Shown piece by piece: positions 41,938 to 50,938 of a DNA stretch of 60,980 nt (its first letter is position 1; each line of letters opens with the position of its first letter). The DNA lies in the NCBI GenBank assembly GCA_040002995.1, contig JBDUDK010000013.1, positions 1 to 60,980 on the forward strand, written 5' to 3'. This DNA comes from JBDUDK01 sp040002995 (GTDB lineage: Bacteria > Actinomycetota > Acidimicrobiia > Acidimicrobiales > Ilumatobacteraceae). Made by a program: the position numbers and the translations under genes. The notes beneath the pieces were generated by a model. It was not told where the DNA came from. It saw only the letters and a list, made by a program, of their open reading frames with translations, and searched no databases.

Positions 41938-43349
41938 CCGACACCGCGGCCGCCATCGCCGCCGATGTCCGCGCCGGCCGGCGGCGGGCACTCGACATCG
42001 TCGAGGAGCATCTGGCCCGCATCGACTCGCGCGAACACGAGATCCACGCATTCAACCTCGTCCTCGCCGACCGGGCCCGGGCGGCGGCGGCCGAGATCGA
42101 TCGGCGCGTCGCAGCGGGCGACGACCCGGGACCGCTGGCGGGAGTGCCCGTCGCGCTCAAGGACAACCTGTGCACCCGCGGCGTGCCGACGACGTGCTCG
42201 TCGAAGATCCTCGATGGCTGGTGTCCCCCGTACGACGCCACGGTCGTGCAGCGGCTCGAAAGCGCCGGTGCGATCGCGGTGGGGAAGACGAACCTCGACG
42301 AGTTCGCGATGGGCTCGTCGACAGAGAACTCCGCCTTTGGGCCGACACTGAATCCCCACGACAGCCGCCGCGTCGCGGGCGGGTCGTCGGGCGGCAGTGC
42401 GGCCGCGGTCGCGGCGGGCTTCGCGGCCGTCGGGCTCGGCTCCGACACCGGGGGCTCGATCCGGCTGCCCGCGTCGTTCTGCGGCGTGGTCGGGGTGAAG
42501 CCCACATACGGAGCGGTCTCCCGCTACGGACTGGTGGCGTTCGCGTCGAGCCTCGACCAGATCGGCCCGCTCACGACGACGGTGGCCGATGCCGCGGTCG
42601 TGCTCGATGTCATCGGCGGCCACGACCCGATGGACTCGACGTCGATTCCCGAAGGACTTCCACCCGTCGCCGATGGGCTCGGACAGGGGGTCCGCGGCCT
42701 GCGCATCGGCATCGTCTCCGAGCTCTGCGACGGCATCGCCTCCGACGTGCTCGCGCGCGTTGACGCCGCCGCGGCCGCCCTCGAACACGCCGGTGCCCAC
42801 ATCGACAAGGTCTCCGTCCCCCCCGTCACGTACGGGCTCACCGCGTACTACCTGATTGCCCCGGCCGAGGCTTCTAGCAATCTCGCCCGCTACGACGGTG
42901 TTCGCTACGGACTGCGGGTCGACGCGCCCGACACCGCGTCGATGAACGCGGCCACGCGCACGGCGGGCTTCGGCGACGAGGTGAAGCGGCGTATCATGCT
43001 CGGTACGTACGCGCTCTCGGCGGGCTACTACGAGGCGTACTACGGCAAGGCGTTGAAGGTGCGCCGGCTGATCGCCGACGCGTTCGCCGTCGCCTATCAA
43101 CAGTTCGACCTCTTGCTCGCCCCGACCGCGCCCACGACCGCCTTCGCGTGTGGGTCGAAGGCCGATCCTCTCGCCATGTACATGACCGACGTCTGCACTA
43201 TTCCTTCGAACCTGTCCGGCCACCCCGCGATCAGCGTCCCGTTTGGCGTCGGCGCGGATGGCCTGCCCGTCGGCATCCAAGTGCTCGCCTCCCCGCTCGG
43301 TGAGCCAACGATGTTTCGCGCCGCGGTGGCCCTGGAGGAGGCGCGATGA
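41934..43349 (+). CDS. gatA: Asp-tRNA(Asn)/Glu-tRNA(Gln) amidotransferase subunit A
   Basis: Amidase subunit that releases ammonia from glutamine. The 471-aa protein has the Ser-cisSer-Lys triad in context: ALKDNLCTRG (Lys), GGSSGGSAAAVAAG and DTGGSIRLPASF. The C-terminal third contains the conserved GYYEAYYGKALKVR and NLSGHPAISVPFG. Coupled to gatC by GTGA and to gatB by ATGA. Complete, with no missing key residue. Confidence 0.97.
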   Translation: MTDTAAAIAADVRAGRRRALDIVEEHLARIDSREHEIHAFNLVLADRARAAAAEIDRRVAAGDDPGPLAGVPVALKDNLCTRGVPTTCSSKILDGWCPPYDATVVQRLESAGAIAVGKTNLDEFAMGSSTENSAFGPTLNPHDSRRVAGGSSGGSAAAVAAGFAAVGLGSDTGGSIRLPASFCGVVGVKPTYGAVSRYGLVAFASSLDQIGPLTTTVADAAVVLDVIGGHDPMDSTSIPEGLPPVADGLGQGVRGLRIGIVSELCDGIASDVLARVDAAAAALEHAGAHIDKVSVPPVTYGLTAYYLIAPAEASSNLARYDGVRYGLRVDAPDTASMNAATRTAGFGDEVKRRIMLGTYALSAGYYEAYYGKALKVRRLIADAFAVAYQQFDLLLAPTAPTTAFACGSKADPLAMYMTDVCTIPSNLSGHPAISVPFGVGADGLPVGIQVLASPLGEPTMFRAAVALEEAR

Positions 43350-44764
43350 GCGAGTGGGAGCTCGTGATCGGTCTCGAGGTACACGCGGAGCTGGCGACCC
43401 GCACGAAGATCTTCTGCGCGTGTCCGAACCAGTTCGGCGACGAGCCCAACCGCAACATCTGCCCGGTTTGTCTCGGGCTTCCCGGGTCGCTGCCGGTGCT
43501 CAACCGGCAGGTCGTAGAGCTGGCTATCCGGCTCGGCGAGGCGTTGCACTGCGCGGTGCAGAACTCGGTCTTTCACCGCAAGAACTACTTCTACCCCGAC
43601 ATGCCCAAGGACTATCAGATCTCGCAGTACGACCAACCGATCGACGTCGGTGGCTGGCTTGAACTGCCGTCGGGCGCACGCATCGGCATCACGCGCGCCC
43701 ATATGGAAGAAGACACGGGCAAGTCGACACACCTCGGCGGCGATGGTCGCATCCACGGCGCGTCGGCGTCGCTCGTCGACTACAACCGGGCGGGCGTGCC
43801 GCTGCTCGAGATCGTCAGCGAGCCCGACATCCGCTCGGCCGACGAGGCGCGGTCGTACGTGAGCGAGCTGCGGGCCATCCTGGTGGCCGCCGGAGTGAGC
43901 GACGCCAAGATGGAAGAGGGTTCGATGCGCGTCGACGCGAACGTGTCGGTGCGACCACGCGGCTCCGACACGTTCGGCACGCGGTGCGAGATCAAGAACC
44001 TCAACTCCGTGCGGTCGGTCGGGCGCGCGATCGAGTACGAGGAGCGACGCCAGATCGAGCTCCTGGACGCGGGCGAGCGCATTCGGCAGGAGACCCGCCA
44101 CTGGGACGAAGGCGATAGCCGCACGCACACGCTGCGCGTGAAGGAGGACGCCGACGACTATCGCTACTTCTTCGAACCCGACCTCGTGCCCGTCGAACCG
44201 TCGCCCGAGTGGCTGAAGTCGGCGCGCGCCGCGCTCCCGCTCCTTCCGGCCGAACGGCGGGTCCGCCTCGCCGGACCGGCGGGGGTTTCGGCCACCGACA
44301 ACGCGGTGGTGATCACCGTCGAGCGCGCGATGGACGAGATCGCGCTGGCGGCGATCGCGGCGGGCGGCGCCCCTGAGCGCGTGCTGGTCCATATCGAGCA
44401 CAACCTCGCCGTCGAAGGCGGCGAACAAATCGACCCTCACGCGCTCGCCGCGCTCACGCGACTCGAAGTGGCCGGTGGGCTCACCGCCACGCAGGCCAAG
44501 GTCGTGCTGGCAGAGTTGGTCGCTGGGGGAGGGCGTGGCGACCCCGCTGCCGTCGCCGCCGCGAGAGGCTTCGAAGCGATGGATGCCTCCGCGCTGGAGG
44601 CCGCGGTCGACGCGGCCATCGCCGCCGATCCCGACGCGTGGGCGAAGTTCTGTGCAGGGGAGCAGAAGGCCGCGGGGGCCCTCGTGGGTGCGGTGATGAA
44701 GACGACGAAGGGCCAGGCCGACGGCAAGGCGGTGACCGCGCTCCTGCAGCGCCGCCGTGGGTGA
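43346..44764 (+). CDS. gatB: Asp-tRNA(Asn)/Glu-tRNA(Gln) amidotransferase subunit B
   Basis: tRNA-binding and kinase-like subunit that activates misacylated Glu/Asp-tRNA. The 472-aa protein begins VIGLEVHAELATRTKIFCACPN and has CPVCLGLPGSLPVLN, FYPDMPKDYQISQYDQP and the DYNRAGVPLLEIVSEPD signature; the YqeY-like tail is present. Fewer zinc-ligand residues are apparent than in some GatB proteins, but CAC and CPVC are conserved. The apbE start lies inside its last codons. Confidence 0.97.
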   Translation: MSEWELVIGLEVHAELATRTKIFCACPNQFGDEPNRNICPVCLGLPGSLPVLNRQVVELAIRLGEALHCAVQNSVFHRKNYFYPDMPKDYQISQYDQPIDVGGWLELPSGARIGITRAHMEEDTGKSTHLGGDGRIHGASASLVDYNRAGVPLLEIVSEPDIRSADEARSYVSELRAILVAAGVSDAKMEEGSMRVDANVSVRPRGSDTFGTRCEIKNLNSVRSVGRAIEYEERRQIELLDAGERIRQETRHWDEGDSRTHTLRVKEDADDYRYFFEPDLVPVEPSPEWLKSARAALPLLPAERRVRLAGPAGVSATDNAVVITVERAMDEIALAAIAAGGAPERVLVHIEHNLAVEGGEQIDPHALAALTRLEVAGGLTATQAKVVLAELVAGGGRGDPAAVAAARGFEAMDASALEAAVDAAIAADPDAWAKFCAGEQKAAGALVGAVMKTTKGQADGKAVTALLQRRRG

Positions 44765-45674
44765 CCACGACGAGCACCGGTTCCGGGCGATGGGTACCGA
44801 GGTCCACGTCGTGGTGGTCGCCGGCCCGGGTCAGGCCGAGGAGTTGTGTCGCGACGCTGAAGCTCGGGTGCGGGCATACGAAGCGCGCTGGAGTCGCTTC
44901 ATCGCGACGAGCGAGCTGAGCCGGCTGAACGCCGCGGCCGGTTCTCCCGTGCTGCTGCCCGGTGACACGTTCGCGCTCGTGGCCCTCGCGATCAGCGCCT
45001 GGCAGCAGACCGACGGCTGGTTCGACCCCACGGTGCTCGACGCGCTCGAGGCGGCGGGCTACGACCGGTCTCATGAAGAGGTCGTTGGGCGCGCCCTGCC
45101 CGCCCGACCCGCTCGAGCCGTTCCCGGGCCGGAGGCGATCGGCCTCGATGCCCGGCTGGGGGAGGTCGTGTTGCCGTCCGGCGTGCACCTCGACCTCGGC
45201 GGCATCGGCAAGGGTCACACCGCTGACCTGGTCGCTACCGGTCTTCTCACGAAAGGGGCGGACGGTGCACTCGTGAACATGGGCGGCGATCTACGCGCCG
45301 TTGGACGGCCACCGGTGGGCGATGTGTGGATGGTGGCGACCGACGCGACGCCGCCGGTGGAGGTGGCCATCACCGCCGGTGCGGTGGCCACGTCCACGAC
45401 CACGAAGCGCCAGTGGACGGTCGAGGACCGTCTGATGCACCACCTCATCGACCCGCATACCGGCGCGCCCTCGACGAGCCACCTCGCCACCGTGACGGTC
45501 GTCGCGGGCACGGCGGCGTGGGCCGAGGTGCTCGCCAAAGTGGTGCTCCTCGCCGGGCTCGACGCCGGCGCGAAAATTCTCGGCCGTTCCGGGGTGACAG
45601 GCATCGCCACGGCCCACGACGGTACGGTCACGCGGCTAGCCGGGTTCGATGCGTACGAGAGACGAAGGGGGTGA
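44757..45674 (+). CDS. apbE: FAD:protein FMN transferase (ApbE family)
   Basis: Attaches FMN covalently to Thr/Ser of flavoproteins. The 305-aa protein has FRAMGTEVHVVV at the N-terminus, LDLGGIGKGHTADL, LVNMGGDLRAVG and the late HHLIDPHTGAPSTSHLATVTVVA stretch. No signal peptide or lipobox is visible, so it may act inside the cell or be anchored via partners. The stop overlaps the next gene (GTGA), which encodes a heme membrane protein; together they suggest a flavin/heme electron route. Confidence 0.9.
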   Translation: MGDHDEHRFRAMGTEVHVVVVAGPGQAEELCRDAEARVRAYEARWSRFIATSELSRLNAAAGSPVLLPGDTFALVALAISAWQQTDGWFDPTVLDALEAAGYDRSHEEVVGRALPARPARAVPGPEAIGLDARLGEVVLPSGVHLDLGGIGKGHTADLVATGLLTKGADGALVNMGGDLRAVGRPPVGDVWMVATDATPPVEVAITAGAVATSTTTKRQWTVEDRLMHHLIDPHTGAPSTSHLATVTVVAGTAAWAEVLAKVVLLAGLDAGAKILGRSGVTGIATAHDGTVTRLAGFDAYERRRG

Positions 45675-46273
45675 GTGGCCTGCTCGACGGGAAGCTCTGG
45701 TGGTACGTGTCGCGGTCGAGCGGGATCATGGCCTGGGTCCTCGCCGTCGCCGCAGTGCTCTGGGGCCTCGCGCTGTCGACCCGCGCCATAGGCAAACGCC
45801 CGAAAGGGCCGTGGCTGCTGGATCTCCACCGCTTCTTGTCGGGGCTTGCGGTGATCTTCACGGCGATACACATCGCGGCGCTCTTCTTCGACAACTACAC
45901 GCACTGGGCGTGGGGAGAGCTGTTCGTGCCCATGGTGTCGAAGTGGAAGCCGGGCCCGACCGCGTGGGGCATCGTCGCCGTCTACCTCCTGATCGCGATC
46001 GAGGCGACCTCACTCGTGATGAATCGCATCCCGCGGCGCTTCTGGCGGGCCATCCATTTCACGAGCTTCGTCCTCTTCGTGACGGCCACCATCCATCTCC
46101 TCCAAGCGGGCACCGACCGCGAGAACTACGTCTTGCGGTGGATCGTGCTGCTGTCGGTCGTAGCCGTCCTGTTCTTCACGATCTACCGAATTCTGATGGC
46201 CATCTTCGGCCGCACACCCCCCGCCGCTGACCGGGCCGCTTTACTGCAAGCCGCGCGCCGTCAAGTTGTGTAG
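45671..46273 (+). CDS. Ferric reductase-like transmembrane heme protein
   Basis: A 200-aa protein with about five hydrophobic helices. Paired histidines DLHRFLSGLAVIFTAIHIAALFF and RAIHFTSFVLFVTATIHLLQ fit two b-type hemes in a ferric reductase-like (YedZ/FRE) core. No flavin or NAD domain is attached, and no flavinylation motif of the D-x-x-(S/T)-GAT kind was seen. GTGA-coupled to apbE. Its 3' end overlaps the convergent argJ by 13 bp. Confidence 0.82.
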   Translation: MSGLLDGKLWWYVSRSSGIMAWVLAVAAVLWGLALSTRAIGKRPKGPWLLDLHRFLSGLAVIFTAIHIAALFFDNYTHWAWGELFVPMVSKWKPGPTAWGIVAVYLLIAIEATSLVMNRIPRRFWRAIHFTSFVLFVTATIHLLQAGTDRENYVLRWIVLLSVVAVLFFTIYRILMAIFGRTPPAADRAALLQAARRQVV

Positions 46274-47412
46274 TCGGCGTTGATGCGGACGTAGCCGGCG
46301 GTGAGATCGCAGCCGTAGGCGGTAAACGCGCCGGTGGCAATGCCCAAGCTGACGTGGATCAACACTTCGTCGCCGCGTAGGTACTTGGTCAGCGTGGCCA
46401 GATCGGCGGGGTCGACGGAGCGCGGGTAGAGCTCCTGCGACCCGAAGCGGATCACCACTTTCCGCTGGTCGATGTCGAAATCGGCGCTGCACTTGCCGAT
46501 CGCCATAGCCACACGACCCCAGTTCGGGTCGGCGCCGTGCACCGCCGTCTTCACGAGCGGCGAGTTCACGATCGCCTTGGCCACCCGTTTGGCCTGCGCG
46601 TCGTCGCGCGCGCCGTCGACGCGCACCTCGATCAGCTTCTCGGCGCCTTCGCCGTCGCGTGCGATCTGCTTGGTCAGCAAGTGGGCGACGGCGAAGATGG
46701 CCCGCTCGAGTGCCTCGATCGACACCGGCCCGGCGAGGCCGTTGGCCATGATCGCCGCGGTGTCACTCGTCGACGTGTCGGTGTCGATCGAAAGCGCGTT
46801 GAACGTGCGGTCCATCACCCGGCGAAACGCGGCATCGAGCTCGGTGGCCCCCACGCCGGCATCGGTGCAGAACAACGCGATGAGCGTCGCCATGTCGGGC
46901 TCGATCATGCCGACCCCTTTGGCGATGCCCACGACCGTCGCGGGCCCGACCGAAGACACCGCGATCTTGGGGACCGTGTCGGTGGTCATCATGGCGCGGG
47001 CGCACGCTTCGGCTGATGTGTTCGTGAACGGCCAGACCAGCTTAGTGAGGTGCGATCTGACCTTCTCCATCGGATACGGGCGCCCGATGACGCCGGTCGA
47101 AGCGATGAGCACCTCACTCGCCCGGGCGCCGATCGCCTCGGCCACCGATGCGACCACTTCTGATGCATCGGCGCGTCCTTGCGGTCCGGTGGCCACGTTC
47201 GCGTTCTTGGACAACACCACGAACGCGCGCAGGCGGCGATCGGCGACCGCGGCCCGCGAGATCAACACGCTCGGACCGGCGAAGCGGCTCTTGGTGAACA
47301 CGGCGGCCGCCACCGCCGGCACCTGCGACGCGATCACGACAAAGTCATCGGTCGTATCTTTGATGCCGAGGTTGCCGACGTGGGCGCTGAAGCCGGTCGG
47401 GAGACCGATCAC
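46261..47412 (-). CDS. argJ: ArgJ-family glutamate N-acetyltransferase / ornithine acetyltransferase
   Basis: Autoprocessing Ntn-type enzyme of arginine synthesis. The 383-aa protein has IEPDMATLIALF, where cleavage before the Thr of MATL creates the two chains, plus STGVIGRPYPM and HGADPNWGRVAMAIG and ends INADYTT as in true ArgJ. Some stretches differ from standard ArgJ (SKNANVATG, SIDTDTSTSDT). No argB/C/D is nearby and the gene is GTGA-coupled to ino1, so a specialised paralog is possible. Confidence 0.8.
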   Translation of the reverse strand: MIGLPTGFSAHVGNLGIKDTTDDFVVIASQVPAVAAAVFTKSRFAGPSVLISRAAVADRRLRAFVVLSKNANVATGPQGRADASEVVASVAEAIGARASEVLIASTGVIGRPYPMEKVRSHLTKLVWPFTNTSAEACARAMMTTDTVPKIAVSSVGPATVVGIAKGVGMIEPDMATLIALFCTDAGVGATELDAAFRRVMDRTFNALSIDTDTSTSDTAAIMANGLAGPVSIEALERAIFAVAHLLTKQIARDGEGAEKLIEVRVDGARDDAQAKRVAKAIVNSPLVKTAVHGADPNWGRVAMAIGKCSADFDIDQRKVVIRFGSQELYPRSVDPADLATLTKYLRGDEVLIHVSLGIATGAFTAYGCDLTAGYVRINADYTT

Positions 47413-48731
47413 CGGTAGTACTCGATACCAAGGTGCGTGATCTGGTCTTCTCCCATCATCCAGCGCAGCGTGTTCTTCAGCTTGGTGAGTTGGATGAACA
47501 AGTCATGCTCGGGGTAGAGGCCGGGGGCCACCTGCGGGCTCTTGTAGTAGAAGCTAAGCCACTCTTGGATCCCGCCCATACCCGCGCGCTGGGCGAGGTC
47601 GGAGAACAAGATGAGATCGAGGGCGAGGGGCGCCGCGAGGATCGAGTCGCGGCACAAGAAGTCAACCTTGATCTGCATCGGGTAGCCGAGCCACCCGAAG
47701 ATGTCGATGTTGTCCCAACCCTCTTTGTTGTCGCCCCTCGGGGGGTAGTAGTTGATGCGCACTTTGTGGAACACGTTGCCGTAGAGCTCAGGAAAACGAT
47801 CGGGCTCCAAGATGTCCTCGAGGACGCCGAGCTTCGACTCCTCCTTCGTCTTGAAGCTCTCGGGATCGTCGAGCACCTCGCCGTCGCGATTGCCGAGGAT
47901 GTTCGTCGAGTACCAGCCGGCCAACCCGAGCATGCGCGCCTTGAACATGGGGGCGAGCACTGTCTTGATGAGGGTCTGGCCGGTCTTGAAGTCCTTGCCG
48001 GAAATGGGGAGGCCGCGTTCGATGGCGAACTCGCGGAGTGCGGGAGTGTCGACGGTGAGGTTCGGCGCCCCGTTGGCGAACGGCACGCCTTCGAGGAGCG
48101 AGGCGTACGCGTAGAGCATCGAGGGAGCGATCGTGGGATCGTTCGCGTCGATCGCCTTCTCGAACGCCTCGAGGCTGGCGTGCGTGGGGCCGGTCTCGAT
48201 GTAGATCTCCGTTGAACCGCACCACATCATCACGACGCGTTCGAGCTTGTTCTCGTCGCGGAAGCGGTTGATGTCCTCGCGGATGCCTTCGAGCATCGAC
48301 CGTTTGCCGACGTTGCCCATGACGTTCGGCCCGTCGAGGCGTTTGACGTAGTTGGCGTCGAACGCGGCCTTCATGGGACGGATGGCGCGCAGCGCCTCGG
48401 CGACCGGTTCGAGATGCCGCGAACCCTCGAGGACGCCGGCGCGCGACGCGGCGACGTAGGCGTCGTCGGGGAACGGGTCCCAAGACCCGAACACGAGGTC
48501 GTCGATGGACGCGAGCGGCACGAGCTCCTTGATCAGGGGCACGCGCCCTTCGGTGCGCTTCCCGAGGCGGATGGTGGCCATTTGGGTGAGAGAGCCGATC
48601 GGGGCGCCCATGCCCCGCTTTACGAGCTCGACGCCCGCGATCAGCGTGCTGGCCACCGCACCGAGCCCCACCGTGAGCACGCCGAGGGGGCCGGCAGCGG
48701 GGGCGATGGAGGGTGGGGTCGGAGTCGTCAT
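47409..48731 (-). CDS. ino1: Inositol-3-phosphate synthase
   Basis: Converts glucose-6-phosphate to myo-inositol-3-phosphate using NAD, feeding phosphatidylinositol or mycothiol-type synthesis. The 440-aa protein has the NAD-binding GLGAVASTLIAGVEL (about 21-36), MMWCGSTEIY, SGKDFKTGQTLIKTVLAP and NYYPPRGDNKEGWDNIDIFGW. ATG at 48731 is eight bases from minus-strand TAGAAC. The preceding in-frame TTG is not used. GTGA overlap couples it to the argJ-like gene. Confidence 0.93.
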   Translation of the reverse strand: MTTPTPPSIAPAAGPLGVLTVGLGAVASTLIAGVELVKRGMGAPIGSLTQMATIRLGKRTEGRVPLIKELVPLASIDDLVFGSWDPFPDDAYVAASRAGVLEGSRHLEPVAEALRAIRPMKAAFDANYVKRLDGPNVMGNVGKRSMLEGIREDINRFRDENKLERVVMMWCGSTEIYIETGPTHASLEAFEKAIDANDPTIAPSMLYAYASLLEGVPFANGAPNLTVDTPALREFAIERGLPISGKDFKTGQTLIKTVLAPMFKARMLGLAGWYSTNILGNRDGEVLDDPESFKTKEESKLGVLEDILEPDRFPELYGNVFHKVRINYYPPRGDNKEGWDNIDIFGWLGYPMQIKVDFLCRDSILAAPLALDLILFSDLAQRAGMGGIQEWLSFYYKSPQVAPGLYPEHDLFIQLTKLKNTLRWMMGEDQITHLGIEYYR

Positions 48732-48739
48732 CAACCGAC

Positions 48740-48749
48740 GTTCTAGCCT
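48740..48749. promoter_or_regulatory. Shared-TA divergent promoter (ino1 / ilvD)
   Basis: Plus-strand TAGCCT (48744-48749) ends eight bases before the ilvD ATG. Minus-strand TAGAAC (48745-48740) ends eight bases before the ino1 ATG. Both begin on TA 48744-48745. Twenty-six bases separate the start codons, so the two promoters cannot be occupied at once and both mRNAs would be leaderless. Confidence 0.45.
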
Positions 48750-48757
48750 CTCGACCC

Positions 48758-50440
48758 ATGGCCGACCTGAAGCCCCGCTCGCGCGATGTCACCGATGGCC
48801 TCCAAAGGGCGGCGGCGCGCTCGATGTTGCGCGCCGTCGGTATGACCGACAAGGACTGGGAAAAGCCCCAGATCGGCGTGGCCTCGTCGTGGAACGAGGT
48901 GACTCCGTGCAACCTGTCGCTCGACCGGCTCGCCAAGCGGGCCAAAGAGGGCGTGCGCGACGGTGGCGGCTTCCCGATGCAGTTCGGCACCATCTCGGTG
49001 AGCGACGGCATTTCGATGGGTCATGAGGGCATGCGGGGATCGCTCGTGTCGCGTGAGGTGATCGCCGACTCGGTCGAGACGGTGATGTTCGCCGAGCGCT
49101 TCGACGGCCTCGTCGCCTTGGCCGGCTGCGACAAGAGCCTGCCCGGGATGTTGATGGCCGCTGCCCGCCTCGACCTCGCCACCGTGTTTGTGTACGCCGG
49201 CTCGATCCTGCCCGGGCACCGCAATGGCAAAGCCCTCGACATCACGTCGGTGTTCGAGGCGATCGGCGCCTGTTCAGCGGGCACGATCACCGAGGACGAG
49301 CTCCACGACATCGAAAGGCTCGCCTGCCCTGGTGAAGGCGCATGCGCAGGCATGTTCACGGCGAACACGATGGCGTCGATCGGCGAGGCACTCGGCATGT
49401 CGCTGCCGGGGTCGGCCTCGCCACCGTCGGTCGACCGTCGCCGCGATGACGACGCCTACTCGGCCGGACTCGCCGTCGTCGACCTCATCCGCAAGGGGAT
49501 CACGCCGCGCGACATCATGACGAAGCCCGCGTTCGAAAACGCGATCGCGGTTACGAACGCGCTCGGCGGATCGACGAACGCGGTGCTGCACCTGCTGGCC
49601 ATCGCCAACGAGGCCGGCGTCGCCCTCGAGCTCGACGACTTCAACCGCATCGCGGCCCGCGTGCCCCACATCGCGGACATGAAGCCGGCCGGGAAGTTCC
49701 ACATGAGCGACCTCGACCGCGTGGGAGGCGTCCCCGTGGTCCTGCGGGAGCTGCTCGAGGCCGGGCTCCTGCACGGCGACGTGATGACGGTGACGGGCAG
49801 AACCATGGCCGAGAACCTCGCGCTCATCGATCCGCCCGCGCCCGATGGTGTTGTGGTGGTGCCACTCGACCGTCCGCTGCATGCCGACGGCGGGATCGTG
49901 GTGTTGCGGGGATCGCTCGCGCCCAACGGTTCGGTCGTCAAGGTGGCCGGGCTCAACGCAGATCAGATGCACTTCGACGGGCCCGCACGCGTGTTTGACG
50001 GAGAGGACGGCGCGATGGCGGCGATCCTCTCGGGTTCCGTGCAGCCGGGCACCGTCCTGGTGATCCGCTACGAGGGACCCAAGGGCGGGCCCGGCATGCG
50101 CGAGATGCTCGCGATCACCGGCGCGTTGAAAGGCGCGGGTCGGGGATCCGACTGCGCGCTCGTCACCGACGGCCGCTTCTCGGGCGGAACGTGGGGCTTC
50201 TGCATCGGCCACGTCGCGCCCGAGGCGGTCGACGGTGGGCCGATCGCGTTCGTGCGTGACGGCGACCGCATCGTCATCGACGTGCACACCCATTCGTTGG
50301 AGGTGGTCGTCGACGCGGCCGAGATGGCCCGCCGGCGGGAGGGCTGGGCGCCGCTGCCGCCGCGTTACACGACCGGCGTGTTGGCCAAGTACGCGCGACT
50401 CGTCCAGGGCGCGGAGACCGGCGCTATCACGAGTCCTTAA
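48758..50440 (+). CDS. ilvD: Dihydroxy-acid dehydratase
   Basis: Fe-S enzyme of Ile/Val synthesis, dehydrating dihydroxy acids to 2-oxo acids. The 560-aa protein has the cluster cysteines in GCDKSLPG and CPGEGACAGMFTANTM, and the C-terminal SDCALVTDGRFSGGTWGFCIGH barrel motif. ATG at 48758 has TAGCCT eight bases upstream. An in-frame extension lies inside the divergent ino1 and is rejected. Its TAA shares TTAA with the stop of the convergent membrane gene. Confidence 0.96.
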   Translation: MADLKPRSRDVTDGLQRAAARSMLRAVGMTDKDWEKPQIGVASSWNEVTPCNLSLDRLAKRAKEGVRDGGGFPMQFGTISVSDGISMGHEGMRGSLVSREVIADSVETVMFAERFDGLVALAGCDKSLPGMLMAAARLDLATVFVYAGSILPGHRNGKALDITSVFEAIGACSAGTITEDELHDIERLACPGEGACAGMFTANTMASIGEALGMSLPGSASPPSVDRRRDDDAYSAGLAVVDLIRKGITPRDIMTKPAFENAIAVTNALGGSTNAVLHLLAIANEAGVALELDDFNRIAARVPHIADMKPAGKFHMSDLDRVGGVPVVLRELLEAGLLHGDVMTVTGRTMAENLALIDPPAPDGVVVVPLDRPLHADGGIVVLRGSLAPNGSVVKVAGLNADQMHFDGPARVFDGEDGAMAAILSGSVQPGTVLVIRYEGPKGGPGMREMLAITGALKGAGRGSDCALVTDGRFSGGTWGFCIGHVAPEAVDGGPIAFVRDGDRIVIDVHTHSLEVVVDAAEMARRREGWAPLPPRYTTGVLAKYARLVQGAETGAITSP

Positions 50441-50868
50441 ACATCAAGGTCCGCGTCGGCGGCGGTGACCTCGCGCACGCATCGGGGCACGACGTACATC
50501 CGCCGCCCGTTGATCGTGGTGGCCAAGAAGACCCCCTTGAGAGGGCCGATCCTTGTGTCGACGTCGAGGCGATCAAGCAACGTTTTGGGCGAGAACCGCA
50601 GCCGGGCGCCGCCGAGCACGACCACGGACTGATCGGTCGCCAAGATGACCCTGCGCTTGTAGAGGAGCGTGTAACCGAGCCACATGAACGGGAGGGCGAG
50701 AATCGGCGAGCCGATCAGGAGGCTCAGCGCAAAGCCGATGCACATCGCGAACAGCAACGCCAGCCATCGGTTCGGACCTTCGAGGGCGCGAACGACGTGG
50801 GCGACCACCTCACCGCGGTTGAGGAAGGGACGCGATTCCTCGATGATCTGGCTGCGCGTGTCCGCCAT
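50437..50868 (-). CDS. Small membrane protein with PH-like C-terminal domain, unknown function
   Basis: A 143-aa protein: charged N-terminal helix (IIEESRPFLNRGEVVAHVV), two close hydrophobic segments (about 33-67) and a C-terminal region of alternating strands (RRVILATDQSVVVLGG, GVFLATTINGRRMYVV) like small bacterial PH-domain proteins. ATG at 50868 has AAGAAT six bases upstream; a longer in-frame start would overlap the ilv leader. Divergent from the ilvB leader, with 27 bp between starts. No specific function can be named. Confidence 0.65.
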   Translation of the reverse strand: MADTRSQIIEESRPFLNRGEVVAHVVRALEGPNRWLALLFAMCIGFALSLLIGSPILALPFMWLGYTLLYKRRVILATDQSVVVLGGARLRFSPKTLLDRLDVDTRIGPLKGVFLATTINGRRMYVVPRCVREVTAADADLDV

Positions 50869-50882
50869 CGGGCCATTCTTGC

Positions 50883-50888
50883 TAACAT
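50883..50888 (+). promoter_or_regulatory. -10 element of the ilvBNC leader promoter
   Basis: TAACAT ends exactly seven bases before the ATG of the ilv leader peptide, placing the transcription start on or next to that ATG. No convincing -35 is visible 17-18 bp upstream. The same hexamer and spacing precede the small membrane gene at 17.7 kb. Confidence 0.5.
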
Positions 50889-50895
50889 AGGTTCG

Positions 50896-50937
50896 ATGCG
50901 TGGCCACCAGACCTTCATCATTCTCGTAGTCAGTTAG
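50896..50937 (+). CDS. ilvBNC leader peptide (13 aa, Ile-Ile-Leu-Val-Val)
   Basis: Thirteen codons, MRGHQTFIILVVS, then TAG. Five consecutive branched-chain codons (ATC ATT CTC GTA GTC) sit just before the stop and a hairpin, the classic design of a leader peptide that senses Ile, Leu and Val charging. No ribosome binding site precedes it; the -10 is seven bases upstream, so translation would be leaderless. It ends 74 bp before ilvB. Confidence 0.8.
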   Translation: MRGHQTFIILVVS

Positions 50938-50938
50938 C

